In this document: piece after piece, positions 41,863-51,245 of the stretch
Numbering within the stretch: position 1 is the stretch's first letter
How the letters are laid out: every line of letters begins with the position of its first letter
Assembly: GCA_963735115.1 (NCBI GenBank)
Contig: CAVTJR010000001.1
Coordinates: forward strand, 1,116,001 to 1,180,000
Direction: 5' to 3'
Length of the DNA: 64,000 bases
Source: JAKACA01 sp963735115
GTDB lineage: Bacteria > Actinomycetota > Acidimicrobiia > Acidimicrobiales > Bog-793
The notes under the pieces: model-generated
What the model was told of the DNA's origin: nothing
What the model saw: the letters and a program-made list of their open reading frames with translations, nothing else
The model's database searches: none
Made by a program: the position numbers and the translations under genes

Positions 41863-43371
41863 TCACGCGCACGCGGCTACGTAGCCCCTCACGACCTCGG
41901 CGGCTCGCTCCCCGCTCGTGATGCAGGCGGGGATACCGATCCCTCCGAGGCTCGCTCCCGCCAGAGCGAGGCCGGGCCGCTCGCCGAGCTCCCGGCCGAT
42001 CGCGGCCATGCGAGCCGAGAAGCCGGGGGCGTACTGCGGGAAGGCCCCGTTCCAGCGCTGCACGAGAATGTCGGGCGATCGCCCGGTGATCCCCGTCAGC
42101 TCGGCCAGCTCCCCGGCGAGGGCGTGCTGGAGCTCGGCATCATCGAGGGAATCGATACGAGCATCGAGGTGTCGTCCGGCCGACACCCGCACGAGGGCGC
42201 CGTCGCGGTGACCGGCGGCCATCCAGGGCCACTTCTGGCTGAGGAGCGTGACAGCCGTCGTCAAGGTGCCCTCCACCCGGGGCACGAGGACGCCACTCCA
42301 GCCGTGCAGGCTCGTCGGCACGGGCCGGTCGAAGGCGAAGGTGACGACGGCCACACTTCCGTAGGAGACGTCGCCGAGGTGCTCGGCGGCCTCCGGGGCG
42401 ACGTCCTCGATCAGCGAGGCGGCCTGGGGAGCCGGTAGCGCCAACACGATGCCGTCGGCCGTGATGTCGCCACCGGCCGTCTCGACGATGTAGCCGGAGC
42501 CCGCTGCGGCCGGTCGGATGCGAGTGGCCGAACAGCCGAGGCGCACGTCGCAGCCGCTGCGACGGAGCTCCTCGGCGACGGCGGTGACGACGCGGCCGAG
42601 CCCGCCCGCCAAGCCGAAGAAGGGCGACGGAGCCGCTGCCTGCGCCGGCAGCGTTGCCGCCAAGGGAGCGATCACGTCCGCGTGACCGAGGAGCGCATGG
42701 GCGATCTGGGGCGCCACGGTGCCGAGCGAGAGGTTGTCGATGCAGCCGGCGTTGATCCCCCCGATGAGGGGGTCGACGAGGCGGTCCACGATCTCGTCGC
42801 CCAGGCGGGGGCGCAGTATGGCTCCCGCCGACCGCTCGCGGGCGGGATCGGCGGTTTGGTCGCCCCAATTGAAACCGACGTCGGCGCCCTCCAGCGCCGC
42901 GCCCGGTCGGTCTGAATCCTGGCGGGCGAAGAGGACGGCGCCCTCGCTCACGATCCCGCTCGCCGAGAGCGCGTCGAGATCGGTGGGGATGCCGAGCACG
43001 AGGCCGGCAGGCAGCCGCCGAGGCATGCCGGCGGCGAAGACGGCTGCCGACCCGACCCCTGGGGCAACGAGCTCGTCGCCCAGCCCGAGCAGTCGGCAGA
43101 GCCGTTCGGCACTCGGATCGCGCCGCAGGAACTGGTCCGGCCCGATCTCGACCGGTCCGCCGGCGAACGAGCTCGTGAGCACTTTGCCTCCGAGCCGATC
43201 AGACGCCTCGAGGAGGACGACGTCGTCAACTGGGCGGGACAGGCGACTGCGCTCGAGGGTCTCGGCCTTGCCGTCGGGGAGGGCGCTGTCGCTGACAGCT
43301 GACCCGCCTGCGAGCAATCGGGCGGCCGCCAGTCCGCTCACGCCCCCGCCGATGACCACGTAGCGGCTCAC
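41863..43371 (-). CDS. hemY: Protoporphyrinogen/coproporphyrinogen oxidase (HemY/CgoX)
   Basis: This 502-aa FAD enzyme removes six electrons from the porphyrinogen. The dinucleotide-binding start is YVVIGGGVSGLAAARLLAGG, followed by an insert and then LLEASDRLGGKVLTSSFAGG and GPDQFLRRDPSAERLCRLLG. The C-terminal FAD motif is GLALAGASLGGIGIPACITSGE. In an actinobacterium with HemH of this type it most likely makes coproporphyrin III. The GTG start overlaps the hemH stop as GTGA, giving hemE-hemH-hemY as one unit. Confidence 0.9.
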   Translation of the reverse strand: MSRYVVIGGGVSGLAAARLLAGGSAVSDSALPDGKAETLERSRLSRPVDDVVLLEASDRLGGKVLTSSFAGGPVEIGPDQFLRRDPSAERLCRLLGLGDELVAPGVGSAAVFAAGMPRRLPAGLVLGIPTDLDALSASGIVSEGAVLFARQDSDRPGAALEGADVGFNWGDQTADPARERSAGAILRPRLGDEIVDRLVDPLIGGINAGCIDNLSLGTVAPQIAHALLGHADVIAPLAATLPAQAAAPSPFFGLAGGLGRVVTAVAEELRRSGCDVRLGCSATRIRPAAAGSGYIVETAGGDITADGIVLALPAPQAASLIEDVAPEAAEHLGDVSYGSVAVVTFAFDRPVPTSLHGWSGVLVPRVEGTLTTAVTLLSQKWPWMAAGHRDGALVRVSAGRHLDARIDSLDDAELQHALAGELAELTGITGRSPDILVQRWNGAFPQYAPGFSARMAAIGRELGERPGLALAGASLGGIGIPACITSGERAAEVVRGYVAACA

Positions 43372-44309
43372 GCCGACCCCTCCCGCGGCAGGGCGTGCAC
43401 GATGAGGCCGGCGAGCGCCGAGCAGAGGCGATCGTCAGCATTGAGCGAGGCCGTGCGGGCAAAACGCAAGCCCAGTCCCTTGGCAACGGCGGTCGCTTCG
43501 ATATCGAGGTCGTAGCTCACCTCGAGGTGGTCGGACGTGAAGCCCGCCGGGCAGACGATGGCTCCGCTGATGCCCTTCGACGGCAGGCTGCGGAGAACTT
43601 CGAGCACGTCCGGCCCGAGCCACGGCTCGGGCGTGCGCCCTGCGCTCTGCCAGCACACCCGCCACCGGGCCGTTCCGCTGGAGGCGACGATGAGCTCGGC
43701 CGTTTCCAGCAGTCGCCGGTCGTAGCCGTCTCCGCTCTCGATGATCCGCATCGGCAGGCTGTGCGCCGTCACGAGCAATTCGACGCTCGGGTCGGCCGGC
43801 TCCGCTCCGAGCGTGCCGAAGGCCGCCGCGACTCGTTCGGCCAAAAGGTCGATGAGCACGGGATGATCGTGCCAGTCCGCGATGGCGCCGAGGGACATGT
43901 GGTGCGTGTCGGCGGCACTCCTCGCCCTCGCCAGGTATTCGCCGACGCTCCCGCTCGAATAGTGGGGCGCCAGCACGAGCGCTACGAGCCGCTCGATGCC
44001 GTCGGCCGCCATCGCCGCCACCGTGTGCTCGATCGAGGGCTCGGCGTGCTTGGCGCCGAAACCGCATGCGAACTCCCCCGGGGCGATGTGATCGAGCGCC
44101 GCCTGCACGCCGGCGACCTGTTCAGCCGTGCGCGCCGCCAGCTGGGAGATGCCCCCGACGGCGGTGTAGCGCCGTTGCAGGTCGGCGAGCTGCTCCGGGC
44201 TGGGCGGTCGTCCGCGACGAACGTCGGTGTAGAAAGCCTCCACGTCCTCCGGCCGGGCGGGCGTGCCGTAGGCCATGAGGAGGACGCCGACGGGCCGAGC
44301 TTGTTTCAT
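43368..44309 (-). CDS. hemH: Ferrochelatase (coproporphyrin ferrochelatase)
   Basis: This 313-aa enzyme inserts iron into the porphyrin. The start is GVLLMAYGTPARPEDVEAFY. The metal-site His is in LLVTAHSLPMRI, and the acidic site follows in FTSDHLEVSYDLDIEATA. An actinobacterial hemH with this pattern normally uses coproporphyrin III and needs HemQ/ChdC, which is not in the window. ATG 44309 overlaps the hemE stop as ATGA, with GGGGGAGCG upstream. Confidence 0.93.
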   Translation of the reverse strand: MKQARPVGVLLMAYGTPARPEDVEAFYTDVRRGRPPSPEQLADLQRRYTAVGGISQLAARTAEQVAGVQAALDHIAPGEFACGFGAKHAEPSIEHTVAAMAADGIERLVALVLAPHYSSGSVGEYLARARSAADTHHMSLGAIADWHDHPVLIDLLAERVAAAFGTLGAEPADPSVELLVTAHSLPMRIIESGDGYDRRLLETAELIVASSGTARWRVCWQSAGRTPEPWLGPDVLEVLRSLPSKGISGAIVCPAGFTSDHLEVSYDLDIEATAVAKGLGLRFARTASLNADDRLCSALAGLIVHALPREGSA

Positions 44310-45352
44310 GACGCTCCCCCGGCCGGCGACGCCGTCCGGGTGTGCACCAGCTCGACGATGGCCTTGAGGATGTCCGGATCGGTCTCGGGCAGGACTCCGT
44401 GGCCGAGGTTGAAGACGTGGCCGGGTAGGCCGGCCGCCTCCTCGAGGACTTTGCCGGCGGCTCGCGACACGACCTCGAACGGGGCGAGGCAGATGGCGGG
44501 ATCGAGGTTGCCCTGCAAGGCGAGGCCTGGGCCGACGCGGCGAGCGGCGGCGCCGAGGGGGACCCGCCAATCGACCCCGACGACATCGGCGCCTGCCTCG
44601 GCCATGAGGCCGAGCAGCTCGCCGGTCCCGACCCCGAAATGGATGCGTGGGACGGAGAGATCGGCCAGCCCTTCGAGGATGCTGCGGGACGACGGTAGGG
44701 CGAACTCGGCGTACTCGTCGGGGGAGAGGGCGCCGGCCCAGCTGTCGAAGAGCTGGATGGCGGAGGCGCCCGCCGCGACCTGGGCGCGCAGCGCCGCCAG
44801 GCAGATGCCGGCGAGGCGCCCGACGAGCTGGTGCCACGTCGACGGCTCGGAGTGCATGAGGCGTTTGGTGAGGCCGAAGGTGCGCGACGGCCCGCCTTCG
44901 ATGAGGTAGCTGGCGAGGGTGAAGGGTGCTCCGGCGAATCCGATGAGTGGCACGTCCAGCTCACCGACGAGGATCTTCACAGTTTCGAGGACGTGGGCGA
45001 GGTCGATCTCGGCCTCCAACGGGCGAAGGCGACGGAGGTCACGGTCTCCCCGGAAGGGCGTCTCGAGGACCGGTCCGCGGCCGGGCACGATGTCGAAGTC
45101 GACGCCGATGGCAACGAGGGGCACGACGATGTCGGAGAAGAGAATGGCGGCGTCGACGCCGTAGCGACGCACCGGCTGCAGGGTGAGCTCGGCCGACAGC
45201 TCCGGTGAGGCGATGGCGTCGAGGATGCTGCCGTCGCCCCGCAGGGCGCGGTACTCGGGGAGCGATCGCCCCGCCTGGCGCATGAACCAGACAGGGGTGC
45301 GGTCGACCGGCTCCCGTCTGCAGGCCCGCAGGAAGGCGTCGCCGAGAGGCAC
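44306..45352 (-). CDS. hemE: Uroporphyrinogen decarboxylase
   Basis: This protein of about 348 aa converts uroporphyrinogen III to coproporphyrinogen III. It has TPVWFMRQAGRSLPEYRALR (signature 1, with the Arg and the usual Tyr replaced by Ser), ILFSDIVVPLVAIGVDFDIV, GFAGAPFTLASYLIEGGPSR, and FNLGHGVLPETDPD near the end. GTG 45352 gives the standard N-terminus PLGDAFLRACRRE; GTG 45373 is also possible. It is the first gene of the heme operon, divergent from ctaE. Confidence 0.93.
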   Translation of the reverse strand: MPLGDAFLRACRREPVDRTPVWFMRQAGRSLPEYRALRGDGSILDAIASPELSAELTLQPVRRYGVDAAILFSDIVVPLVAIGVDFDIVPGRGPVLETPFRGDRDLRRLRPLEAEIDLAHVLETVKILVGELDVPLIGFAGAPFTLASYLIEGGPSRTFGLTKRLMHSEPSTWHQLVGRLAGICLAALRAQVAAGASAIQLFDSWAGALSPDEYAEFALPSSRSILEGLADLSVPRIHFGVGTGELLGLMAEAGADVVGVDWRVPLGAAARRVGPGLALQGNLDPAICLAPFEVVSRAAGKVLEEAAGLPGHVFNLGHGVLPETDPDILKAIVELVHTRTASPAGGAS

Positions 45353-45469
45353 GTCACGACCATATCCCGACACGTCGGAGCGCCTGTGTCGGTCCCCCAC
45401 TGAGCCGAGAGCCCAGCACCGCTCGCCTGTCTGGCCCGCCGCTCCGTTGATCGACTAAGAAATGGTCCC

Positions 45470-46069
45470 ATGGCAGACGCCACCGCAGCCGTCGAGCGGT
45501 CACGCCCGCACGGCCATCCGGTCGCAGAGCGGCCTCAGCTGCTGGCTGTCGGCATCATGATCTGGCTGGGCTCGGAATTCATGTTCTTCAGCGGACTCTT
45601 CGCGGCGTTCTTCACCATCCGGGCGGCGGCGCCCTTCTGGCCGCCGGCGGGAACAAAGCTCGACACCATCCAGGCGGCCATCTTCTCGTTCGTTCTCCTC
45701 GCCTCCAGCCCGACGATGCAATTCGGCGTGTGGGCGCAGGAGCGGGGCGACTACAAGAAGGCGAAGGCCTGGATCCTCACGAGCTTCATCCTCGGGGGGG
45801 CCTTCCTCGGCAACCAGGCCTATGAGTGGAGGACGCTGGGGTTCAAGCCCTCGACCAACGCCTACCAGTCGCTCTTCTTCATCATGACGGGACTCCACGG
45901 TCTCCACGTGCTGCTGGGTCTCGTGGCCATGGTCGCTTTGCTCGGAAGGCTCGCCGGCGGCAAGAACGACCCCGGCGAGACCGCTGTCTACCAGGGGGTC
46001 AGCTACTACTGGCACTTCGTCGACATCATGTGGATCGGGTTGTTCAGCGCTCTGTTCCTACTCTCCTGA
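45470..46069 (+). CDS. ctaE: Cytochrome c oxidase subunit III
   Basis: This 199-aa, five-helix subunit III has LAVGIMIWLGSEFMFFSGLF, the FTIRAAAPFWPPAG loop, IMTGLHGLHVLLGLVAMVAL with the conserved His, and SYYWHFVDIMWIGLFSALFL at the end. It starts the ctaE-qcrCAB operon, 11 bases before qcrC, as in other actinobacteria where the bcc and aa3 complexes form a supercomplex. ATG 45470 is used. Confidence 0.94.
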   Translation: MADATAAVERSRPHGHPVAERPQLLAVGIMIWLGSEFMFFSGLFAAFFTIRAAAPFWPPAGTKLDTIQAAIFSFVLLASSPTMQFGVWAQERGDYKKAKAWILTSFILGGAFLGNQAYEWRTLGFKPSTNAYQSLFFIMTGLHGLHVLLGLVAMVALLGRLAGGKNDPGETAVYQGVSYYWHFVDIMWIGLFSALFLLS

Positions 46070-46080
46070 GCGAGCTGAGC

Positions 46081-47025
46081 ATGCGCCTCCTCCGCCGCTT
46101 CCTCCTGCCCTTCGCCGTGGTCGTCATCGCTGCCGCCCTCGGTACCTTCGTTCTCGGCCGCGTGCAGGTCGCCGCCTCGTCGACTGCCATGCAGAACCCC
46201 GGCATGAAGCTGACGTCCGCCACGAGCCTCACCAACGCCGGCATGATCGCTGCCGGGCGCACCCTGTTCACCGAGACGTGCTCCACCTGCCACGGAGGAG
46301 CCGCGCAGGGTTCCGTGCTGGCGCCGAGCTTGCTCGGAGTCGGCGGGGCCACCGTCGACCTCTGGCTCACGGCGGGGTGGATGCCGCTGCGCACGCCGGA
46401 GACCCAGCCGGAGGCGAAGCCGGTCTACCTCACTCCTGCCCAGATCGACGACATCGTCGCTTACGTCGTCTCCCTCAAGCCCGGTGGAGTGCCCGTCCCG
46501 ACGAATGTCTCACTGAAGAACGCCAATGCGGCGGAGGGTTTCGCCGTCTTCGCCCTCAACTGCGCACCCTGCCACACCATCACCGGTTCGGGCGACGCCC
46601 TCGCGAGCGGTGTCAGCGCGCCCTCCCTCCACCTCGCCAAGTCGGCCACCATGGTGCTCGAGGCGATCCGCACCGGCCCGCAGAACATGCCTCGGTTCGG
46701 GCCGGGTGACATCTCCGATCAGCAGGCCCTGGACGTCGCCCTTTACGTCACGAAGTACATCAAGAGCCCGAGGAACATCGGTGGCATCGGTCTGGGCGGA
46801 GTCGGCCCCGTGGCGGAAGGATTCGTCGGCTTGTTCGTGGGCGTCGGTGTCTGCCTGCTGGCGGCGTACTGGGTGGGAGACCGTACGGCCCGAGACGACG
46901 AGGACGAGCACGGTCACTCCGACAGCGGTCACGATGTCGGAGACGACGACGAGGGCGAGCCTGCCGCCGCTGGCGACGAGGCTGGCGAAGCGGCTGAGGA
47001 AGTGGGCGGGACGACGGATGCCTGA
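46081..47025 (+). CDS. qcrC: Diheme cytochrome c subunit of the bcc complex
   Basis: This 314-aa protein has an N-terminal membrane helix (LLPFAVVVIAAALGTFVLG), two c-heme sites (CSTCHG and CAPCHT) about 100 residues apart, axial Met candidates (WMPLR, NMPRFGP), and a C-terminal anchor (FVGLFVGVGVCLLAAYWVG). A very acidic His-containing tail follows. It carries electrons directly from the bcc complex to the aa3 oxidase. ATG 46081 is used. Confidence 0.93.
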   Translation: MRLLRRFLLPFAVVVIAAALGTFVLGRVQVAASSTAMQNPGMKLTSATSLTNAGMIAAGRTLFTETCSTCHGGAAQGSVLAPSLLGVGGATVDLWLTAGWMPLRTPETQPEAKPVYLTPAQIDDIVAYVVSLKPGGVPVPTNVSLKNANAAEGFAVFALNCAPCHTITGSGDALASGVSAPSLHLAKSATMVLEAIRTGPQNMPRFGPGDISDQQALDVALYVTKYIKSPRNIGGIGLGGVGPVAEGFVGLFVGVGVCLLAAYWVGDRTARDDEDEHGHSDSGHDVGDDDEGEPAAAGDEAGEAAEEVGGTTDA

Positions 47026-47079
47026 AGCTCCGCCGATTCCGGCAAGCAAGCCTGAGACGAGAGAAAGGATCACATCGGC

Positions 47080-48030
47080 GTGAGCGCCAGCACGGGCGAC
47101 AGCCACGGCGAGCCGACGCCGGTCACCATCCGGCTCGACGCCGACCAGTACAAGGTGGCGGCCGCCAACCCGCGTGAGATCGAATGGACGGTGGCGGCTA
47201 CGTTCCTGCTCGGCCTCGCCGGCTTCGCCGGCTTCGGGGCGGCCTACTGGGTGAACGCCTCCAACGCCTGGTTGGGCGGGACGCTCGGGCTTGGGTTTCT
47301 CGGGCTCGGGGTCGGCATGGTGGCGTGGGGCAAGTACCTCATGCCCCGCGGGCCGTTCTCGGAGTCCCGCCACTCGATGGTTCCCTCGCAGGCCGAGAAA
47401 GACCGCATCATCACCGACTTCTCGAGCCGCGGGAAGGTCGTCGTCGAACGCCGCGTCTTCCTCACCAAGATCCTCGGAGCCGCCGGTGCCGTCTTCGGCG
47501 TCGTGGTGATGTTCCCCCTCATCCGCTCCCTCGGGCCACTGCCGAAGGGCTTCTCCGTCGCCTCGACCTGGCACAAGGACTCCCCCCTCGTGAAGATCGA
47601 CGGGACGAAGGTGCACTTGGACGACGTCGAGTACGGCGGCATGCTGACGGTCTTCCCCGAGGGCGACGCCGGCGGCGCCCTCTCCCAGACGATGCTCGTC
47701 CGCCAGCTCCCCCCGAAGGGCGAGGTGAACATCGTCACCGCCCCCGGCAGGGAGACCTGGGGACCGCTCGGCTATATGGCCTTCTCGAAGGTGTGCACGC
47801 ACGCCGGGTGCCCTGTCGGCCTCTACCAAGAGGTCACGCACCAGATGCTCTGCCCCTGCCACCAGTCGCTCTTCGACGTCGGACCGAACAAGCCCGCCAT
47901 ACCGGTCTTCGGCCCCGCCCCCCGTCCGCTCCCTCAGCTGCCCCTCTACGTCGATGCGGACGGGTACCTGCGGGCGCAGGCACCCTACGACCAGCCCGTC
48001 GGGCCGAGCTTCTGGTGGCGCCGTGATTAA
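47080..48030 (+). CDS. qcrA: Rieske iron-sulfur subunit of the bcc complex
   Basis: This 316-aa subunit has three N-terminal helices (the actinobacterial design) and a C-terminal Rieske domain. The 2Fe-2S ligands are in CTHAGCPVG and CPCHQSLFD. The helix ILGAAGAVFGVVVMFPLIRS follows the RRVFLT segment, a possible twin-Arg-like signal. GTG 47080 is used, with AAAGGA a little far upstream. Its 3' end overlaps qcrB by 8 bases. Confidence 0.94.
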   Translation: MSASTGDSHGEPTPVTIRLDADQYKVAAANPREIEWTVAATFLLGLAGFAGFGAAYWVNASNAWLGGTLGLGFLGLGVGMVAWGKYLMPRGPFSESRHSMVPSQAEKDRIITDFSSRGKVVVERRVFLTKILGAAGAVFGVVVMFPLIRSLGPLPKGFSVASTWHKDSPLVKIDGTKVHLDDVEYGGMLTVFPEGDAGGALSQTMLVRQLPPKGEVNIVTAPGRETWGPLGYMAFSKVCTHAGCPVGLYQEVTHQMLCPCHQSLFDVGPNKPAIPVFGPAPRPLPQLPLYVDADGYLRAQAPYDQPVGPSFWWRRD

Positions 48031-49624
48031 CGGCCTCTACGACTGGATAGACGACCGCGTCAACATCTCCGGCGGTGGCCGGAAGATGGTCAACAAGATC
48101 TTCCCCGACCACTGGTCGTTCATGATCGGCGAGATCGCCCTCTACTCCTTCGTGATCCTGCTGGCGACGGGCGTCTTCCTCACGCTGTACTTCGTGCCCT
48201 CCTCCAGCGACGCCGTCTACACCGGTCCCTATCTGCCGCTCGACGGCGTGCACATGTCGGAGGCCTTCCTCTCCACCGTCAACTTGAGCTTCAGCGTTCG
48301 TTGCGGTCTCCTCATGCGCCAGATGCACCACTGGTCGGCGAACATCTTCGTCGGAGCCATCGTCGTACACATGTGCCGGGTGTTCTTCACCGGCGGCTTC
48401 CGCCGGCCGCGGGAGCTGAACTGGATCATCGGCATGAACATGCTGATCCTGGCGATCTTCAACGGCTTCCTCGGCTACTCGCTGCCCGACGACCTCGTCT
48501 CCGGTACCGGCATCCGTATCTCCTACTCGATCCTCGAGACGATCCCGCTCGTGGGCACCTACCTCGCCAACTTCCTCTTCGGCGGGTCGTTCCCGGGCAA
48601 CTCCCTCATCCCGCGCTTCTACGTCCTCCACGTACTGATCCTGCCGGCCATCATCGCCGGGCTCCTCGGTGCGCATCTCACTTTGCTCGTCCGCCAGAAA
48701 CACACCCAGTTCAAGGGTCACGGAGCCACCGAGCACAACGTCATCGGAGCGCCGATGTGGCCGACGTTCATCGCCAAGACGAACGGCTTCCTCTTCCTCG
48801 TGGCCGCCGTCACCGCCATCCTCGGCGCCCTCGTGCAGATCAACCCGATCTGGTTGTACGGGCCGTACCGGCCCTACGTCGTCACCTACGCCGTCCAGCC
48901 CGACTGGTACATGGGATGGTTGGACGGCGGCCTGCGCATCATGCCCCACTGGCAGACGGTGATCGCCGGCCACGTGATCATCCCGAACGCCTTCTGGCCG
49001 GCCATCGTCCTGCCTGGTATCACCTTCACGGTCCTCATGATGTGGCCGTTCATCGAGCAGCGCATCACGGGAGACCGCGCGGACCACCAGCTGCTCGACC
49101 GGCCGCGGGACCGCCCGAAACGAACCGCCCTCGGAGCGGCCGTCCTCAGCTTCTACTTCACCTTGTTCGGTGCGAGCGCCACCGACGTCCTCGCCAACTA
49201 CCTGCACGTGTCGCTCAACTCCGTGTTGACGTCGTTCCAGATACTCGTCTTCGCCGTGCCGATCGTCACCTACCCGGTGGCGCTCAAGATCTGCCGGGAG
49301 CTGCAGGCCACGGCCGGCGGCGGCAAGACCAAGCTCCACAACATCGTCATCCGCTCGGCGGAGGGCGGCTACTCGACCGTGCCGTCCGAACGCCGCCCTG
49401 GGGACACGCCGCCCGAGCTCGAGCCCGTGGCGCTCGACACGAGCGTGATCCTGCCCGCACTCGTGGCATCCCCCTCCTACGAGGCGGTCGACCGCTCCGG
49501 CCTCGGCGCCCGGGCGGCAGCTGACGGTCTCGAGGGGCCGGAGGGCAACGGTGCGGCGGCCGAAGGGAACGGCGCCGAGCCCACCCGCCGGGGCGTGTTC
49601 CGAATCCCTCGCAATTACCGCTGA
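48023..49624 (+). CDS. qcrB: Cytochrome b subunit of the bcc complex
   Basis: This 533-aa quinol-oxidising subunit has heme b ligands in the helices QMHHWSANIFVGAIVVHMCR and FYVLHVLILPAIIAGLLGAH. Near the Qo site it has a variant of the usual PEW motif (VQPDWYMGWLDGGLR). A C-terminal polar extension of about 100 residues is typical of actinobacteria. GTG 48023 overlaps qcrA. It ends the operon; a tRNA-Thr follows on the other strand. Confidence 0.95.
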   Translation: MINGLYDWIDDRVNISGGGRKMVNKIFPDHWSFMIGEIALYSFVILLATGVFLTLYFVPSSSDAVYTGPYLPLDGVHMSEAFLSTVNLSFSVRCGLLMRQMHHWSANIFVGAIVVHMCRVFFTGGFRRPRELNWIIGMNMLILAIFNGFLGYSLPDDLVSGTGIRISYSILETIPLVGTYLANFLFGGSFPGNSLIPRFYVLHVLILPAIIAGLLGAHLTLLVRQKHTQFKGHGATEHNVIGAPMWPTFIAKTNGFLFLVAAVTAILGALVQINPIWLYGPYRPYVVTYAVQPDWYMGWLDGGLRIMPHWQTVIAGHVIIPNAFWPAIVLPGITFTVLMMWPFIEQRITGDRADHQLLDRPRDRPKRTALGAAVLSFYFTLFGASATDVLANYLHVSLNSVLTSFQILVFAVPIVTYPVALKICRELQATAGGGKTKLHNIVIRSAEGGYSTVPSERRPGDTPPELEPVALDTSVILPALVASPSYEAVDRSGLGARAAADGLEGPEGNGAAAEGNGAEPTRRGVFRIPRNYR

Positions 49625-49685
49625 GACAGCTACCGACCGGCGGGCATCTCGGGTCGCCGATGGCGCACGACATCACAAGAAAAAG

Positions 49686-49758
49686 AGCCGGTGGTGGGAC
49701 TCGAACCCACGACCTGACGATTACAAGTCGCCTGCGCTTCCAACTGCGCCACACCGGC
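49686..49758 (-). tRNA. tRNA-Thr (anticodon TGT)
   Basis: The coding strand begins GCCGGTGTGGCGCAGTTGG at 49758 and ends CACCGGC plus discriminator T at 49686, 73 bases. The anticodon loop CTTGTAA sits in a GGCGA/TCGTC stem with one G-T pair, and the T arm reads GTGGGTTCGAGTCCCAC. No CCA is encoded. Confidence 0.93.
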
Positions 49759-49977
49759 CGGTAATGGCAGTGTCGCGCATCGGGCGACACTGCGTGCGGT
49801 GGCACTGGCGCCTGGCGCGAGGCGTAAGGGACCGAGCGCCGGTACACTCACTTCAACCGTTCGAACCGCTACGCTGTTGCGCGCCCGCAGGTCGAACCGC
49901 ACACGTGGTCGCGAAGCTTCCCAGCACCGCCGTAGCGTCGATCAAAGTCGATCAAACACAAGGAGAACAGCTTCCCC

Positions 49978-51162
49978 ATGAGGATTCTCGTGCTCGGAGG
50001 CGACGGCTACCTCGGCTGGCCGACCGCCCTTCACCTATCTGCCCGCGGACATGACGTTGGCGTCATCGACAGCTTCGCGCGCCGAAATTACGACTACGAG
50101 ATGGGCGTGGACAGCCTGGTCCCGATCTGCCAAATGCAGCGTCGCGTGGCCACCTGGAAGGAGGTGTCGGGTCACACGATCCAGCCTTTCATCGGCGATC
50201 TGACCGACAGCGAATTCCTCGAGGCGAGCTTGCGGGATTTCGGTCCCGACGCCGTCGTCCACTTCGCCGAGCAGCGGTCAGCCCCGTACTCGATGATCGA
50301 CCGCAAACACGCCGTCTACACCCAGGTCAACAATGTCGTCGGCACGCTCAACCTCGTGTATGCCATCAAGGACATCGACCCCTCGATCCACCTGGTCAAG
50401 CTCGGGACGATGGGTGAGTATGGCGCCCCGAACATCGACATCGAAGAGGGCTTCATCGAGATCACCCACAAGGGGCGGACCGACATCCTGCCCTTCCCGA
50501 AGCAGCCGAACTCCTTCTACCACCTGTCCAAGGTGCACGACAGCCACAACATCCAGTTCGCCTGCCGTATCTGGGGCCTCCGTTCCACGGACCTCAACCA
50601 GGGCATCGTCTACGGCCAGGAGACACCCGAGACGGCTCTGCATGCCGACCTTCGCACGCGGTACGACTACGACGGTGTCTTCGGGACAGTCCTGAACCGC
50701 TTCGCCGTGCAAGCTGCCGTCGGGTACCCGCTCACCGTCTATGGCAAAGGCGGCCAGACACGGGCGATGCTCGATATCCGCGACACGCTCGCCTGCGTCG
50801 AGCTGGCGTGTGTGAACCCGGCAGAGACGGGCGAGTTCCGGGTCTTCAACCAGTTCACGGAATCGTTCTCCGTAAAGGATCTGGCGGACAGGGTGGCGCG
50901 GGTGGCGCCCTTCGACGTCAAGATCGACTCCATCCCGAACCCCCGTGTCGAGAGCGAGGATCACTACTACAACGCCGTGACCACGAAGCTCCCCTCGCTC
51001 GGTCTGAAACCGCATCTGCTCAGCGACGAGACGGTGCTGCACCTCGTCGAGACCGCCAGAGATCACAAGGACCGTGTGAATTTCGAGGCGATCCGCCCGA
51101 CCGTCAACTGGCGAACGACCCACAGCGATGTGAGCATCGCCGGCGGGGCCGTCGGCAGCTGA
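49978..51162 (+). CDS. sqdB: UDP-sulfoquinovose synthase-like NAD-dependent epimerase
   Basis: This 394-aa short-chain dehydrogenase/epimerase closely follows SQD1/SqdB, which makes UDP-sulfoquinovose from UDP-glucose and sulfite. It has ILVLGGDGYLGWPTALHLSA (NAD site with the GYLGWPT variant), HFAEQRSAPYSMID, LVKLGTMGEYGAPNIDIEEG with the catalytic Thr-Met-Glu, SFYHLSKVHDSHNIQFACRI with the YxxxK dyad, and RSTDLNQGIVYG. ATG 49978 has AAGGAG about 12 bases upstream. No sulfolipid glycosyltransferase (SqdX) lies nearby. It may serve a sulfolipid or a sulfosugar in a polysaccharide. Confidence 0.88.
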   Translation: MRILVLGGDGYLGWPTALHLSARGHDVGVIDSFARRNYDYEMGVDSLVPICQMQRRVATWKEVSGHTIQPFIGDLTDSEFLEASLRDFGPDAVVHFAEQRSAPYSMIDRKHAVYTQVNNVVGTLNLVYAIKDIDPSIHLVKLGTMGEYGAPNIDIEEGFIEITHKGRTDILPFPKQPNSFYHLSKVHDSHNIQFACRIWGLRSTDLNQGIVYGQETPETALHADLRTRYDYDGVFGTVLNRFAVQAAVGYPLTVYGKGGQTRAMLDIRDTLACVELACVNPAETGEFRVFNQFTESFSVKDLADRVARVAPFDVKIDSIPNPRVESEDHYYNAVTTKLPSLGLKPHLLSDETVLHLVETARDHKDRVNFEAIRPTVNWRTTHSDVSIAGGAVGS

Positions 51163-51245
51163 ACCGAGGCTCGGCGCCGGCTGCTCTCGTGGCCGGCTCC
51201 CGCGGACGGCAACCGGGCGCCGTCAGGCACTAGCTTCACCTGGTC

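Noticed and set aside
49768..49792. An eight-base perfect hairpin (CAGTGTCG/CGACACTG) as a terminator
   Set aside because: No T run follows on either strand and it lies upstream of the tRNA-Thr gene rather than after a gene end.
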